Assembly: GCA_021825945.1 (NCBI GenBank) | Contig: JAKAFN010000006.1 | Coordinates: forward strand, 62,001 to 126,000 | From: Pseudomonadota bacterium | GTDB lineage: Bacteria; Pseudomonadota; Gammaproteobacteria; Burkholderiales; Burkholderiaceae_F | Length of the DNA: 64,000 nucleotides | Direction of reading: 5' to 3' | Part shown: piece after piece, positions 1-10,794 of the stretch | Layout of the letters: every line of letters starts with the position of its first letter | Numbering within the stretch: position 1 is the stretch's first letter | Notes under the pieces: model-generated | What the model was told of the DNA's origin: nothing | Seen by the model: only the letters and a program-made list of their open reading frames with translations | Databases searched by the model: none | Made by a program: the position numbers and the translations under genes

Positions 1-416
1 GCGCGAGTTACGAGGAGGCGGAACGGATTACGGAGGCGGCGGCGCATCGGGAAAACCGCGTCCGTTGGGCGGCTGCGCTCGACGGACCGGCGCCGGTGCA
101 GCCCACGGGGGTGTTTGCGGGCGAGCGCTGCGTGTCCATCGACCGGTTGCCGCTGGCAGGGCCGATCGCCGACGAGGATGCGGTGCTGGGCGACACGGCG
201 CGGATGGCGGGCGCGCGGCTGGCCGAGTTGCCGCGGCGGGCGGGCTTGTGGACGGTGAGCGCATTGGGATCGCGCGGCCTGACGCTGGCGTGTTTGGGTG
301 CGGAACTCGTTGCCAGCCGGATCGAGGGCGAGCCCTGGCCGGTGGAGCGGGCGCTGGCCGATGCCGTCGATCCGGCACGCTTCCTGCTCCGCCACATTCG
401 CCGGGGCGGGGTCTGA
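1..416 (+). CDS. mnmC: MnmC, C-terminal part (tRNA 5-methylaminomethyl-2-thiouridine biosynthesis bifunctional protein), 5' truncated
   Basis: The frame is open from base 3 and gives the last ~137 residues. MnmC completes the mnm5s2U modification at the wobble position of several tRNAs. The visible part belongs to the FAD-dependent oxidoreductase module, which removes the carboxymethyl group before the methyltransferase half acts. Recognisable pieces are a DRLPL segment near residue 46, the stretch 'SALGSRGLT' and the tail 'ARFLLRHIRR', all typical of MnmC C-termini. The start, the methyltransferase half and the FAD dinucleotide motif lie outside the window, so it is unknown whether both halves are present. 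No coupled downstream gene: 322 nt separate it from the serine acetyltransferase gene. Confidence 0.82.
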   Translation, partial: ASYEEAERITEAAAHRENRVRWAAALDGPAPVQPTGVFAGERCVSIDRLPLAGPIADEDAVLGDTARMAGARLAELPRRAGLWTVSALGSRGLTLACLGAELVASRIEGEPWPVERALADAVDPARFLLRHIRRGGV

Positions 417-738
417 AGGCGAACGGTCGTTCGAGGTCCCGGAAAACTGGTGCCCTGGCGCGTTCTCGGCAATGTCGAGGTGGCCGCGGGGCCGAAGGAT
501 ATGCCAGCGGTTCCCCGTCCCTGACATTACCCACCGCTCTTTCCCGCACGCGGGAGCGGGGAGCCTAGGGTGGGCCGCCTCGCCATTGCCGACTCGGATC
601 CCGGTAATGCGACGTTCGCTCAGGCCGGGGGTTGCGCAACCGGGCGATCGTGCGGATGCGGGTCGGATCGTCTCCGGCCGGCGCGCCCGGGCACGGTATG
701 ATCGGGCGATCCATTTCGCACCCCGGTTCCAGACACTC
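417..738. other. Intergenic region between mnmC and the serine acetyltransferase gene
   Basis: This 322-nt gap holds no convincing gene. It contains the palindromic repeat described at 520-575. A TATGAT hexamer at 697-702, about 37 nt upstream of the downstream start codon, could be a -10 element. No good -35 is visible 17 nt upstream of it, so the promoter is only a suggestion. Confidence 0.5.
520..575. repeat. REP-like palindromic intergenic repeat
   Basis: Near-palindrome: an outer CCCACC (530-535) pairs with GGTGGG further right, and an inner CTCTTTCCCGC pairs with GCGGGAGCGGGGAG around a tiny AC loop near 548. This resembles the 'CCCTCTCCCGC...GCGGGAGAGGG' class of extragenic palindromes dispersed in many proteobacteria. 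Only one copy is visible here, so the repetitive nature is inferred from resemblance. Confidence 0.5.
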
Positions 739-1683
739 ATGAACGCCGACGACGTCCCCCAGCGCAGCGGCCGCGGCATTGCGCCGTTGTGGGACCTGCA
801 TGCGTTGACTGCCGCGTTGCGCGCATCGCGGGAGGTGACCCACAACGTTCGCCCCCGCGGCACCATCCGCGAGTTGCCGTCCGTCCAGACCGTGGCGGCC
901 GCCGTCGACAAACTGGCGGTGGCGATGTTTCCCACCCACTATGCCCATGCGGATCTCACCGACGACAGCATCGATCATTTCGTCGGTGCGGCGTTGCACC
1001 ATGCGCTCACCGATCTGACCGAACAGGTCCGACGCGGGCTGCGCTTCGTGCGCGATGCGCAGGCGGGTGGCGATGCCGACGAGAACCTGGAGCGCCGTGC
1101 GGCGGAGATCGTGCGCGATTTCTCGACGCAACTGCCGGCGATCCGGGCCTTGCTGGTCAGCGACCTCAACGCCGCTTATCAGGGCGATCCGGCGGCGACC
1201 AGCATTTCCGAGATCCTGTTGTGCTACCCGGGGTTCCAGGCGGTGCTGTATCACCGGATCGCCCATGCGCTCCATGGCCTGGGGTGCGAGCTCATCGCAC
1301 GGCTGGTCGCCGAGATCGCCCACTCGCGCACCGGCATCGATATCCATCCCGGAGCGCGCATCGGCGGCAGTTTCTTCATCGACCACGGTACGGGGGTGGT
1401 CATCGGCGAAACCACGATCATCGGCGAGCGGGTACGGCTCTACCAGGCGGTCACGCTCGGGGCCAAGCGTTTCCCCGCCGATGCCGACGGCAATCTCGTC
1501 AAGGGCGTGCCGCGGCATCCCATCGTCGAAGACGACGTGGTCATCTACGCCGGGGCGACGGTGCTCGGCCGCATCACCATCGGTCAGGGCTCGGTCATCG
1601 GCGGCAACGTCTGGCTGACGCAGAGCGTCGGGCCGGGCAGCAATCTGAGCCAGGCGCAGATGCGCCAAGGCAAACCGGAATGA
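739..1683 (+). CDS. cysE: Serine O-acetyltransferase (SatA/EpsC-like)
   Basis: 314-residue enzyme expected to make O-acetylserine from L-serine and acetyl-CoA, the first committed step of cysteine synthesis, in the cytoplasm. The N-terminal ~180 residues are helical (serine acetyltransferase N-domain). The C-terminal part is a left-handed beta-helix of hexapeptide repeats with '[10 protein letters not shown]', '[14 protein letters not shown]' (catalytic His in DHG) and '[22 protein letters not shown]'. The length fits the long EpsC-like class rather than the ~270-residue enteric CysE. The frame is open further upstream, but the sequence before ATG 739 runs through the intergenic repeat and has no family similarity, so 739 is preferred. 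Its stop lies immediately before folD, suggesting co-transcription. No cysteine synthase gene is nearby. Confidence 0.88.
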   Translation: MNADDVPQRSGRGIAPLWDLHALTAALRASREVTHNVRPRGTIRELPSVQTVAAAVDKLAVAMFPTHYAHADLTDDSIDHFVGAALHHALTDLTEQVRRGLRFVRDAQAGGDADENLERRAAEIVRDFSTQLPAIRALLVSDLNAAYQGDPAATSISEILLCYPGFQAVLYHRIAHALHGLGCELIARLVAEIAHSRTGIDIHPGARIGGSFFIDHGTGVVIGETTIIGERVRLYQAVTLGAKRFPADADGNLVKGVPRHPIVEDDVVIYAGATVLGRITIGQGSVIGGNVWLTQSVGPGSNLSQAQMRQGKPE

Positions 1684-1700
1684 GGAAAAGGGACGGTCCC

Positions 1701-2555
1701 GTGACAGCAGCGATCCTGGACGGCAAGGCGCTTTCGGAAACTTTGCGTGCGCGCTACCGCGACGAGGCGGCGGCGTTGACCGCGCGCGGCGTGCAGCCGG
1801 GCCTGGCGGTGATCCTGGTCGGCGAGGATCCAGCCTCGCAAGTTTACGTCCGCAACAAAGTGAACGCCTGTCTGGCCGCGGGGATCCATTCGGAGCACTC
1901 CCGGCTGGCTGCGGATGTCGACACGGCGCGGGTGATCGCCGAGGTGGAGCGCCTGAACCGCGATCCTGCGATCCACGGCATTCTGGTCCAATTGCCGCTG
2001 CCGCGGCAGATCGACGAGGCCGCCGTGCTCGCGGCGGTATCGGCGGACAAGGACGTCGATGGCTTCCATGTCGCCAACGTCGGCGCGCTGGCGCTGGGCG
2101 CGCCGCGGTTCGTGCCCTGCACGCCAAAGGGCGTGATGGCACTGCTCGCCCATGCCGGCGTCGATCTGAAGGGTGCCGAGGCCGTCGTCGTCGGCCGCTC
2201 GAACATCGTCGGCAAACCGATGGCACAACTGCTGCTCGCAGCCGATGCCACGGTGACGATTTGCCATTCGCGCACGCGCGACCTGGCGTTTCATACTCGG
2301 CGGGCGGACGTGCTCGTCGCGGCGATCGGCAGGCCGAAGCGGATCACCGGCGACATGGTGAAGCCGGGGGCGGTCGTCGTCGATGTCGGCATCAACCGAC
2401 TCGCGGACGGAAAACTCTGCGGCGACGTCGATTTCGAATCGACGCGCGCGGTGGCGTCGTGGATCACCCCGGTGCCCGGCGGGGTGGGGCCGATGACCAT
2501 CGCGATGTTGCTTGCCAACACCCTCGACGCTGCGCGGCGCAGCATCGCTCGCTGA
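1701..2555 (+). CDS. folD: FolD: methylenetetrahydrofolate dehydrogenase / methenyltetrahydrofolate cyclohydrolase
   Basis: 284 residues, normal FolD length. Cytoplasmic bifunctional enzyme interconverting 5,10-methylene-, methenyl- and 10-formyl-tetrahydrofolate with NADP(H), feeding purine and formyl-Met synthesis. Visible signatures: '[14 protein letters not shown]' with the active-site Tyr and Lys, 'GILVQLPLP', the nucleotide-binding 'GRSNIVGKP' and the C-terminal '[11 protein letters not shown]'. GTG 1701 is chosen because AGGAAAAGGGA lies just upstream and the protein then begins with the usual 'TAAILDGKA'. An in-frame ATG at 1680, overlapping the cysE stop, would add seven residues and is the alternative. 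Confidence 0.93.
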   Translation: MTAAILDGKALSETLRARYRDEAAALTARGVQPGLAVILVGEDPASQVYVRNKVNACLAAGIHSEHSRLAADVDTARVIAEVERLNRDPAIHGILVQLPLPRQIDEAAVLAAVSADKDVDGFHVANVGALALGAPRFVPCTPKGVMALLAHAGVDLKGAEAVVVGRSNIVGKPMAQLLLAADATVTICHSRTRDLAFHTRRADVLVAAIGRPKRITGDMVKPGAVVVDVGINRLADGKLCGDVDFESTRAVASWITPVPGGVGPMTIAMLLANTLDAARRSIAR

Positions 2556-2568
2556 TCTGTCGGGCAAC

Positions 2569-4251
2569 ATGGAACGGGATTCGCCGCCGCCCGGCGGTGC
2601 CGGACGGCCGCCCGACGACCTTCCGGAAAAACCGATCGTGTGGTCGATCGCCGGAACCGATTCCGGCGGCGGTGCCGGTCTGGCTGCCGATCAGCGCGCC
2701 GCCGACGCGTTCGACGTCCATCTGTGCCCCGTGGTCGCGGCGGTGACCGCGCAGAATTCGGTCGGGGTCGCCCGCATCGAACCCGTGGCGGCGGAAGTGC
2801 TCGAGGCGCAGTTGGCGGTGCTCGCCCGGGACATGCCGCCGCGCGTGATCAAAACCGGTTTGCTGGGCAGCGTGGCGGCGGTCGAGGCGGTGGCGCGCTG
2901 GATCGACCGCCTGCGCGGGGAAGCGGGCAGAGCGGAACGGGAAGGTGCCGTCGCCCTGGTCGTCGATCCGGTTTTCGGTGCGAGCACCGGCGCGGGCTTC
3001 GCCGACGCCGCGGTGCGGCGGGCCTATCGGGATCTGCTGTTGCCGCGCGCGACCCTGATCACACCCAACCGCGCCGAAGCGGCCGCGTTGCTGGCTTCCT
3101 CGGATCCGGCTTCGCCGTCCTCCGAGGAAGTGCCCGCGATGGCGCAGGCACTGCGGTCTACCGATGGTGACGGTCCCGAAGCGGTCTGCATCACCGGCGG
3201 CGACAGTCCCGATGCCGACGGGATGGCGATCGACTGGGTCGATACCCGCCATGCCCGGGGTTGGCTCGCGCTGCCGCGCATCGCCACCGCACACCGGCAC
3301 GGTACCGGTTGCACGTTCGCCAGCAGTGCGGCGGCGGCGCTGGCGCGGGGGTTCGTCGCGGCCGATGCCCTCGTGCTGGCCAAGATGGCGACGGCAGCGG
3401 CGCTGCGCCGGGGCTATGCCGCGGGCGCGGGGGCCGGACCGGTTCATGTGCGGCCGGGTTTCGCGCGCGACCCGCGAAATCTGCCGTCGATGTCTTTCGG
3501 TGCGGTGCCGCGCTTTGCGCCGATCGAGGCCGGTGTGTCGGGAGTCCCCACGGACGATTTCGGCCTTTACGGCATCGTTTCGACCCGGGAACAACTGCAA
3601 GGGGCGCTTGCCGCCGGCATCCGCACCTTGCAACTGCGCGTCAAGGCGCCGCTCCATGTCGATTCCCGCTGGGAGGGCGACCTGCGGCGGGTTGCGGCGG
3701 AGGCCGTCGTGACTTGCCGCGCCGCCGGTGCGACGCTGTTTCTCAACGATCACTGGCGGCTGGCGATCGCGCTCGGCGCCGATGGCGTCCATCTCGGGCA
3801 GGAGGATCTCGCCGCGCTGGGGGAATCCGGCCGGGCGGAACTCGCACACAGCGGCATCGCCCTCGGGGTGAGTTCGCACAGTTTGTGGGAGCTCGCGCGG
3901 GCGCGAGGGCTCGCGCCACGCTATATCGCATGCGGCCCGGTCTGGCCGACGACGACCAAGGACATGCCCTGGCATCCGCAGGGACCGGAGAACCTGGCAT
4001 GGTGGTGCGCGATGGCGGGCCGGCCGGTGGTGGCGATCGGCGGAATCCTCGACCCCGAGGACGTGTTCGAGGCGGCGCGTTGCGGCGCGGCCGGGATTTG
4101 CATCGTGCGGGCGTTGGGAAGCGATCCGGCGACGCGGGTGCCGCCGTTGCAGACCGCGCGGATTCGCGGGCGGCAAGCCGCCCCGGCCGTAGTTCCGGAA
4201 CTGCCGTCGCCCAGCTTGGGTCCGGCCTTCGGGCCGGCGGGGTCCGCGTAA
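2569..4251 (+). CDS. thiDE: ThiD-ThiE fusion: HMP/HMP-P kinase + thiamine-phosphate synthase
   Basis: 560-residue fusion. Residues ~22-300 are ThiD, which phosphorylates hydroxymethylpyrimidine to HMP and then HMP-PP: 'SIAGTDSGGGAG' (26-37), 'VVDPVFGASTGAG' and 'HGTGCTF' (244-250). Residues ~331-545 are a TIM-barrel ThiE that joins HMP-PP to thiazole phosphate: 'FGLYGIVS', 'TLQLRVK', 'FLNDHWRLA', 'GVHLGQEDL', 'CGPVWPTTTK' and 'VAIGGI'. Both halves keep their key motifs, so the fusion should be able to do consecutive steps of thiamine phosphate assembly. ATG 2569 lies 13 nt after folD, suggesting one transcript. A CCGGCC-ttcg-GGCCGG hairpin (4222-4237) lies within the last codons but is not followed directly by a T-run. 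ThiE-like TenI variants exist, but conserved motifs favour true ThiE. Confidence 0.9.
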   Translation: MERDSPPPGGAGRPPDDLPEKPIVWSIAGTDSGGGAGLAADQRAADAFDVHLCPVVAAVTAQNSVGVARIEPVAAEVLEAQLAVLARDMPPRVIKTGLLGSVAAVEAVARWIDRLRGEAGRAEREGAVALVVDPVFGASTGAGFADAAVRRAYRDLLLPRATLITPNRAEAAALLASSDPASPSSEEVPAMAQALRSTDGDGPEAVCITGGDSPDADGMAIDWVDTRHARGWLALPRIATAHRHGTGCTFASSAAAALARGFVAADALVLAKMATAAALRRGYAAGAGAGPVHVRPGFARDPRNLPSMSFGAVPRFAPIEAGVSGVPTDDFGLYGIVSTREQLQGALAAGIRTLQLRVKAPLHVDSRWEGDLRRVAAEAVVTCRAAGATLFLNDHWRLAIALGADGVHLGQEDLAALGESGRAELAHSGIALGVSSHSLWELARARGLAPRYIACGPVWPTTTKDMPWHPQGPENLAWWCAMAGRPVVAIGGILDPEDVFEAARCGAAGICIVRALGSDPATRVPPLQTARIRGRQAAPAVVPELPSPSLGPAFGPAGSA

Positions 4252-4400
4252 AGATTCCCGTGAATCTGGTACCAAACCGTTTTTTCCGGGGAAAAATACG
4301 CGAAATTATTTCGATCCCCGGTCCGGGGTCGGTAGCATCATCGTTCGGATTCCAACCAATCGGGAGCCTGATCGCCGGTAACACCGGCGCTTCGCGTCCC

Positions 4401-6530
4401 ATGACGACCGGTTCGCTGCAAATCGACGCATCGCAGTCGCAGGGTGACCTGCGCGATCTGACGGCCTGTGCGCCCGCCTACGGCCCGGAGGCGCGGGCGC
4501 TGCTGACCCGGATCCAGGCGGTGCTGCCGGAATTCAACGACGGGTTCCTCGCACGGTTCTATGACGGTCTGCACGGGCGTGCGGAGGCGCAGGCGATCCT
4601 GGCGCGCCTGGGCTCGGAGGACTTGGCGCGTCTCCATGCCAAGCAGGCGCAGCATCTCGGGCGGCTTCTGTCGCCGGAGATCTCCGCGGAGGAGCATTAC
4701 CGGCAGGCCAAGCGGGTCGGGCGCGTCCATGAGATGGTCGGCATCGGGCTACCGACCCTGCTCGATGCCTATCACCGCTATCGGCAACAGCTCCAGGAAG
4801 CCGTCACGGTTTGTGCACTGACGCCGGGCGAGCGGGAGTTCTTCGATCGCATGCTGATGCAACGCGTCATCATCGATGTCGAAGGGCAGGGCGTGGCGCA
4901 CCAGGACGTCAATCTGGAAGTGGCCTCGGCGACATCGCGGGTCCATCGCCAGGTGCAGGAATCCGAGACGCTTCCCGACCTGTTGCAGGGCGTCGTCGAT
5001 GCGCTCCTGACCATCGACGGCATCGTTGCCTGTTTCTTCCTGCGTCCCGACGCGCGGGACACCCTGCAGATCGAAGGCATCGGCGGCGAAGCGGGGCGTC
5101 GCTATGTCGAGAGCATGCGCCGACAGGAGATTCCGTTGATCCAGGTCGACGCCGAATCGGCGTCGGGGCAGGGGCCGACCGGGCGCGCGTGGCGCAGCGG
5201 AACGATCCAGCACTGCGTTTCGTATCTGCGCGATGCGGCGGTGGCGCCGTGGCGGGAGGTCGGCGCAAATCTGGGGTTCCGCAGTTCGGTGGCGGTGCCG
5301 CTGCTCGACGATGCCGGACAGTCGTTCGCCGTGTTGACGATCTGTAGCAGCTGGCCGGGATTTTTCGTGACGGGGACGCGCGGCAGCATGCTCCTCTACC
5401 TGCAGCAAGTGCTGGGTCGCGCGATCCTGCGTTGCGAACAGGGGGCGGTACTATCGGCCGCGGTACGAGAAAACTACCGGCAGCGGTTGATGGGCGGCGG
5501 CATCGAAATGCGCTATCAGCCGATCGTCGACCTGCGCACGGGGGCGGTGTCGCATGTGGAGGCGCTGGCGCGACTGCGCGACGTCGACGGCCAGATCCAT
5601 GCTCCGGGGAGTTTCCTGCCCGCAATGGGTCGATCCGATCTGCTGCGGCTGTTTCGCGAAGGACTGGCGCAGGCGTGCCGGGCGTTACAGGATTGGGAGC
5701 GGTCCGGGTTGGCCCCGGCGATCTCGATCAACCTGCCTGCCGATGCATTGACCCAGGACGCGTATCGCGACGCCTTGCTCGAGACGCTGGCGCGGGAAGG
5801 CGTGCGCGCGGATCGGATTCAGCTCGAAGTGCTGGAGTCGCGCGATCCGCACGACCTCGAGCGGCGCGACGCCAGCATCGCGGCCTTGCAGCGTATGGGG
5901 GTGCGCATCGCGCAGGATGACCTGGGGTCGGGGCATAGTTCGCTGCTGCGGATGGACAACACGCCCTTCGACGCCGTGAAGATCGATCAGGGATTGGTGC
6001 GCAACGCGGCCCGGGACCCGAAGCGGGCGCTCGAGTTCATTTTCCATCTCACCCGCTTGGCCCATGGGTTCGGCGTTCCGGTCACCGTCGAGGGGCTGGA
6101 GGATCATGGGCTGATCGAAGCCGTTGCCATCCTGGGAGCCGATCATGGTCAGGGGTACGTCGTGGCGAAGCCGATGCCTGCGGCGGAGTTCCCGGCGTGG
6201 TATGCAGGCTTTCAGTACGACGTCGACGTGCGTACGCCGCGCACGCCGCTGGGGGCGCTGGCCGGTTACCTGATCTGGGATCAGCAGCGCGCGGTGCTGG
6301 CGGCATGGCCGGATCTCGTTGCCCGCTTCACCCGCTTTCCCTGTCTGGTGCGGCGATACATCGAGGGGTGCGGTCTGCGCGGATCGGAGTTGGAGACGTT
6401 GCTCGACGAAAATCATCGTCTCGCCGTCGACGCCGGTGCGGCGGAGGCGTTTCAGCGCACCAAGCAGGACCTGGTGGCGCGGTTGGGCGGCGCCTGGACG
6501 CGGCAGCAGGCATCGCAGTCGGCGGCATAG
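4401..6530 (+). CDS. Globin-coupled sensor c-di-GMP phosphodiesterase (protoglobin-GAF-EAL + unassigned C-terminal domain)
   Basis: 709 residues, no transmembrane segment, so cytoplasmic. Residues ~25-175 are a protoglobin sensor; '[13 protein letters not shown]' (105-117) matches the HemAT-type F helix, making H110 the likely haem-proximal ligand. Residues ~185-345 look like a GAF domain. Residues ~362-600 are an EAL phosphodiesterase with EAL at 387-389, N444, ELEV/E476-E479, DDLGSG at 506-511, K527, E564 and Q584; the catalytic set looks intact. No GGDEF domain is present, so the protein should only degrade c-di-GMP, gated by O2, NO or CO. The last ~95 residues (615-709) are unassigned. 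It is separated from thiDE by 149 nt containing two short palindromes (4281-4296 and 4316-4328) that may be regulatory. ATG 4401 has no obvious Shine-Dalgarno. Confidence 0.82.
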   Translation: MTTGSLQIDASQSQGDLRDLTACAPAYGPEARALLTRIQAVLPEFNDGFLARFYDGLHGRAEAQAILARLGSEDLARLHAKQAQHLGRLLSPEISAEEHYRQAKRVGRVHEMVGIGLPTLLDAYHRYRQQLQEAVTVCALTPGEREFFDRMLMQRVIIDVEGQGVAHQDVNLEVASATSRVHRQVQESETLPDLLQGVVDALLTIDGIVACFFLRPDARDTLQIEGIGGEAGRRYVESMRRQEIPLIQVDAESASGQGPTGRAWRSGTIQHCVSYLRDAAVAPWREVGANLGFRSSVAVPLLDDAGQSFAVLTICSSWPGFFVTGTRGSMLLYLQQVLGRAILRCEQGAVLSAAVRENYRQRLMGGGIEMRYQPIVDLRTGAVSHVEALARLRDVDGQIHAPGSFLPAMGRSDLLRLFREGLAQACRALQDWERSGLAPAISINLPADALTQDAYRDALLETLAREGVRADRIQLEVLESRDPHDLERRDASIAALQRMGVRIAQDDLGSGHSSLLRMDNTPFDAVKIDQGLVRNAARDPKRALEFIFHLTRLAHGFGVPVTVEGLEDHGLIEAVAILGADHGQGYVVAKPMPAAEFPAWYAGFQYDVDVRTPRTPLGALAGYLIWDQQRAVLAAWPDLVARFTRFPCLVRRYIEGCGLRGSELETLLDENHRLAVDAGAAEAFQRTKQDLVARLGGAWTRQQASQSAA

Positions 6531-6593
6531 CCGGCGCAGGGGCGTCATTGCGTCGGATCCTGGGCCATGTCGGCTGTCGGAAGGCTGCTGTTT

Positions 6594-6599
6594 TACAAT
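6594..6599 (+). promoter_or_regulatory. Possible -10 element for purL
   Basis: TACAAT lies 50 nt upstream of the purL ATG in the only intergenic gap (6531-6648) before it. No convincing -35 is seen at the right spacing, so this is tentative. Confidence 0.25.
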
Positions 6600-6648
6600 C
6601 GATGGCGCTGCCGGGCACTTTCGCGCCCCGGCGATCCCCGCGTCCGCA

Positions 6649-9600
6649 ATGAACTCCCCATCGTTTCTCGTGCTCGACGGCCCCGAGGCCCTCTCTTCCT
6701 TCCGCGCCGCGGCGCTGCTGCGCCGCCTGCGTGCCGTCCAACCCGATGTGGCCTCGGTGGAGGCCCACTATTGGCATTTCGTGAAGCTGCGGGGACCGCT
6801 CGGCGATGCCGAACGGGATCGTCTCCGGGGTCTGCTTGCCTATGGCGAGCGTTCGGAGGCGGACGTGCGGGTTCGCGATTCCCGCCGCGTGTATTTCCAG
6901 ATGCTGGTGGCGCCCCGCCTGGGAACCACGTCGCCCTGGGCGAGCAAGGCGACCGACATCGCCCGCAATTGCGCGCTCGCCGCGGTCGAGAAGGTCGAAC
7001 GCGCGATCGCCTATCGCATCGCGGTCGTCGCCGGGTACAGCGCGCATGGCGCGGTCGAGCTGGCGATGCGGGCGGCCGGCGTGCCGGGGCGGATCGCCAC
7101 CGCGCTTCACGACCGGATGACCGAAACGGTGATCGATCTGCCGGAACGCGAAACCGTGGAAGATCGGCTGAACATCGCGCGCCAGGTGTTCGCCGCGCCC
7201 GAACCCGGCGGCCTGCGTACGGTTCCGCTCACGACCGGTGGCCGGCAAGCCCTCGTGCGCGCCAACGCCGAGCTCGGTTTGGCGCTCTCCGATGACGAGA
7301 TCGACTACCTGGTTGCGGCGTTCGGCCGGATGGAGCGCGACCCCACCGACGTCGAGTTGATGATGTTCGCCCAGGCCAATTCCGAACATTGCCGGCACAA
7401 GATCTTCAATGCGACCTGGTGCATCGATGGCGCGGTGCGGGACGCCAGCCTGTTTTCGATGATCAAGGCCACCCATGCGGCGGCGCCGCAGGCGACCATC
7501 GTGGCGTACCGCGACAACGCCGCCGTGGTCGAAGGCCGCACGGCGCGCGCCTTCGAGCCCCAGGAGACGGGCGACGGCGAGGCGGTCTATTCCTCCCGCG
7601 ACGAGACCCTGCATTTCGTATTCAAGGTGGAGACGCACAATCACCCGACGGCGATCGCGCCCTATCCGGGCGCAGCCACCGGCGCGGGCGGCGAGATTCG
7701 CGACGAGGGCGCGACCGGGCGCGGGGCGCGTCCCAAGGCCGGTCTGTGCGGGTTCAGCGTGTCGCATCTGCGGCTGCCGAACGCGCGGCGCGACTGGGAG
7801 CGCGACCGCGACGTCGTTGCGCCGTCGGAAGCGGGCGGAAATGGCGCCGGAGACTATGGTTTCCCGGCCCGGATCGCCGATGCCCGAGCGATCATGATCG
7901 AGGGGCCGATCGGCGCCGCGGCATTCAACAACGAGTTCGGGCGTCCGAATCTTGCCGGCTACTTCCGGGCCTACGAACAGAACGTCGGCGGCATTCGCTA
8001 CGGATACCACAAGCCGATCATGCTCGCCGGCGGGGTCGGCAACATCCGTGCCGACCAGGTGGAAAAATGCGCGCTGCCGCCGGGGACCCTGCTCGTCCAC
8101 CTCGGTGGTCCCGGGATGCGGATCGGCTTGGGCGGCGGCGCCGCATCGAGTCTGGGCGCGGGCGCGAATACCGAACAGCTCGATTTCGATTCGGTCCAGC
8201 GCGGCAACCCGGAAATGGAGCGTCGGGTCCAGGAGGTCATCGACGCCTGCGCCCGCATGGGGGGGGCAAGCCCGATCCTGGCGATTCACGACGTCGGCGC
8301 CGGGGGGCTGTCCAATGCCTTTCCCGAGCTGGCCGAGGGCGCAGGCCGCGGCGCTCGGATCGACCTCGAGCGGATCCCGCTCGAGGACCGTAGCATGTCG
8401 CCGCTGGAAATCTGGTGCAACGAGTCGCAGGAGCGCTATGCGCTGGCGGTGCATCCCGAGCGCTGGGAGCGGCTGCAGGCGATCTGCCGGCGCGAACGCT
8501 GCCCGGTGGCGCAGATCGGCGTGATCACGGCAGGCGAGGACGGCGCCGGAGCGCGCCTGCAGGTCACCGGACCGGGCATGCAGCATGCGGTCGACATGCC
8601 GATGGACGTTCTGTTCGGCAAGGCGCCGCGCATGCATCGCGACGTGGTGTCGGCGGTGCGTCGCCTGCCGAAATTCGACGCGACGGGCCTCGATCTTGCG
8701 TCGTCGACGCTGGCGGTGCTGCGCCATCCGACGGTCGCCTCGAAGGCGTTCCTCATCACCATCGGCGACCGTACGGTAGGGGGGCTGACATGTCGCGACC
8801 AGATGGTCGGGCCCTGGCAGACTCCGGTTGCCGATTGCGCGGTCACGCTGCTCGATCACGAGGGCTACGCCGGCGAGGCGTTCGCGGTCGGCGAGCGCGC
8901 GCCGGTGGCGGTGCTCGATGCGGCGCGTGCGTCGCGGCTGGCGATCGCCGAATCGCTGCTGAACCTGGCCGCGGCGGATGTCGATTGGACGCGGGTCAAA
9001 CTGTCGGCGAACTGGATGGCGGCTTGCGGCGTCCCGGGCGAGGACGCCGCGCTCTACGCCGCCGTGGCGGCGGCAAGCCGGCTCTGTATCGACCTGGGCA
9101 TCTCGATTCCGGTTGGCAAGGATTCGTTGTCGATGCGTACCGCCTGGCGCGATGGCGGCGTGGACAAGCAGGTCGTCTCGCCGGTTTCGCTGGTGGCCAG
9201 CGCCGCCGGCACCGTTGCCGACGTGCGGCGCAGTGCGACGCCGCAATTGCGTACCGATGTCGGACCCACCGAGCTGCTGCTCGTCGACTTGTCGCAGGGG
9301 CGCATGCGCATGGGTGCGTCGATCCTGGCCCAGGTTGCGGGACAGATCGGTGACGACGCTCCGGATGTGGACGATCCGGCCGCGCTGTCGGCGGCCTTGC
9401 GGGCGGTACGGAGTCTGATCGACCGCGGATTGGCCCTGGCGTATCACGATCGTTCCGACGGCGGCCTGTGGGCGGCGGCCTGCGAGATGGCCTTTGCCGC
9501 GCGCTGCGGCGTTTCGCTGCATCTCGACGTGCTGGCGCTCGATCCGAAGGCGTCCGACTGCGGGGATTCCGCGATTGGTGTCGAGCAGGTCGCCGCCCGG

Positions 9601-10743
9601 CGGCACGACCGGTTGGTGCGGGCTCTGTTCAACGAGGAGCCGGGATGTCTGCTCCAGGTGCACAAGGCCGACCGCGCTGCGGCGATGGCGATCCTGCGTG
9701 CGGCCGGGTTGGGCGCGTGCAGCCACACCGTCGGCATCATCGACGCCGAGCCGCGCGTGGAAGCACGCTGCGATGCACAGGTGCTGGTTTCGCATTCACT
9801 GCGCGATTTGCTGCGCGCGTGGTATGAAGTGTCGTGGTCGATCGCACGCCTGCGAGACAACCCCGATTGCGCCGACGCGGAATTCGAGCGTCTGGGCACC
9901 GAGGCGGATGTCGGCTTGTCCCTGCATTGCACCTTCGATCCGAGTGAGGACGTCGGGGCGCCCGCCATCGTCGGCACCGCGCGTCCGCGCGTCGCGGTGC
10001 TGCGCGAGCAGGGTGTCAACAGCCATTATGAAATGGCCGCGGCTTTCGACCGCGCCGGATTCGAGGCGGTCGACGTGCACATGCGCGACTTGCTGGACGG
10101 CCGCGCGCAGCTCGCGTCGTTCCAGGGCCTGGCAGCGGGCGGAGGGTTTTCCTACGGCGATGTGCTGGGCGCGGGTGGCGGCTGGGCCAAGACCATCCTG
10201 TTCCACCCGGAACTGGCCGATCAGTTCGCCGCGTTCTTTGCGCGGTCGGACACCTTCGGTCTGGGCATCTGCAACGGCTGCCAGATGATGAGCCAGTTGC
10301 GCGGCATGATTCCCGGCGCCGGGCATTGGCCCGATTTCGTGCGCAACACGTCCGAACAGTTCGAGGCGCGATTGGTGCAAGTGGAAATTCCGCAATCGCC
10401 GTCGCTCTTCCTGGCCGGCATGGCGGGGAGTCGCATTCCGGTCGTGAATTCGCACGGCGAGGGGCGCGCGTCCTTTGCTTCGACCGATGCGCGCGCGGCG
10501 GTGCCGGTCGCGCTGCGTTACGTCGATGGACGCGGAGCGATGACCGAGCGCTATCCCGACAATCCCAACGGTTCGCCGGAAGGGATCTGCGGCGTGACCA
10601 CCCAAGACGGACGGTTCACGATCGTCATGCCCCATCCGGAGCGGGTACGACGCACCGTGCAGATGTCGTGGCAACCGCCGGGACTGGGCGACGATTCGCC
10701 GTGGATGCGGATGTTTCGCAACGCGCGGCGGTGGGTGGGATAG
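6649..10743 (+). CDS. purL: PurL: phosphoribosylformylglycinamidine synthase (large, single-chain form)
   Basis: 1364 residues; catalyses the ATP- and glutamine-dependent conversion of FGAR to FGAM in purine synthesis. It is the long proteobacterial type with synthetase and glutaminase on one chain. Seen: N-terminal PurS-like region; FGAM synthetase motifs such as 'ANSEHCRHK' (near residue 243), '[11 protein letters not shown]', '[15 protein letters not shown]' and 'SDGG'; and a C-terminal class I glutamine amidotransferase with nucleophile C1208 ('GICNGCQ') and H1329/E1331 in 'PHPER'. ATG 6649 gives the standard N-terminus; the open frame upstream is unsupported. The gene is monocistronic on this strand and converges on the ccoG-like gene, with 51 nt between their stop codons. 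Confidence 0.96.
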   Translation: MNSPSFLVLDGPEALSSFRAAALLRRLRAVQPDVASVEAHYWHFVKLRGPLGDAERDRLRGLLAYGERSEADVRVRDSRRVYFQMLVAPRLGTTSPWASKATDIARNCALAAVEKVERAIAYRIAVVAGYSAHGAVELAMRAAGVPGRIATALHDRMTETVIDLPERETVEDRLNIARQVFAAPEPGGLRTVPLTTGGRQALVRANAELGLALSDDEIDYLVAAFGRMERDPTDVELMMFAQANSEHCRHKIFNATWCIDGAVRDASLFSMIKATHAAAPQATIVAYRDNAAVVEGRTARAFEPQETGDGEAVYSSRDETLHFVFKVETHNHPTAIAPYPGAATGAGGEIRDEGATGRGARPKAGLCGFSVSHLRLPNARRDWERDRDVVAPSEAGGNGAGDYGFPARIADARAIMIEGPIGAAAFNNEFGRPNLAGYFRAYEQNVGGIRYGYHKPIMLAGGVGNIRADQVEKCALPPGTLLVHLGGPGMRIGLGGGAASSLGAGANTEQLDFDSVQRGNPEMERRVQEVIDACARMGGASPILAIHDVGAGGLSNAFPELAEGAGRGARIDLERIPLEDRSMSPLEIWCNESQERYALAVHPERWERLQAICRRERCPVAQIGVITAGEDGAGARLQVTGPGMQHAVDMPMDVLFGKAPRMHRDVVSAVRRLPKFDATGLDLASSTLAVLRHPTVASKAFLITIGDRTVGGLTCRDQMVGPWQTPVADCAVTLLDHEGYAGEAFAVGERAPVAVLDAARASRLAIAESLLNLAAADVDWTRVKLSANWMAACGVPGEDAALYAAVAAASRLCIDLGISIPVGKDSLSMRTAWRDGGVDKQVVSPVSLVASAAGTVADVRRSATPQLRTDVGPTELLLVDLSQGRMRMGASILAQVAGQIGDDAPDVDDPAALSAALRAVRSLIDRGLALAYHDRSDGGLWAAACEMAFAARCGVSLHLDVLALDPKASDCGDSAIGVEQVAARRHDRLVRALFNEEPGCLLQVHKADRAAAMAILRAAGLGACSHTVGIIDAEPRVEARCDAQVLVSHSLRDLLRAWYEVSWSIARLRDNPDCADAEFERLGTEADVGLSLHCTFDPSEDVGAPAIVGTARPRVAVLREQGVNSHYEMAAAFDRAGFEAVDVHMRDLLDGRAQLASFQGLAAGGGFSYGDVLGAGGGWAKTILFHPELADQFAAFFARSDTFGLGICNGCQMMSQLRGMIPGAGHWPDFVRNTSEQFEARLVQVEIPQSPSLFLAGMAGSRIPVVNSHGEGRASFASTDARAAVPVALRYVDGRGAMTERYPDNPNGSPEGICGVTTQDGRFTIVMPHPERVRRTVQMSWQPPGLGDDSPWMRMFRNARRWVG

Positions 10744-10794
10744 CCTGCGCGGCGGAAGGGTCACCCCCTTTCCCGCGGGCGGATCGTCCCGGCA

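Noticed and set aside
565..2226. Long antisense frame across the serine acetyltransferase and folD genes
   Set aside because: Same GC artefact; low-complexity Arg/Ala/Pro product, no ribosome site, real genes opposite.
4222..4237. CCGGCC-ttcg-GGCCGG hairpin as a thiDE terminator
   Set aside because: It lies inside the coding sequence and the next T-run is over 40 nt away.
6328..9795. Very long open frame antisense to purL (over 1100 codons)
   Set aside because: High GC and strong third-position bias keep antisense frames open; the product is Arg/His-rich with no domain, and purL on the + strand is certain.
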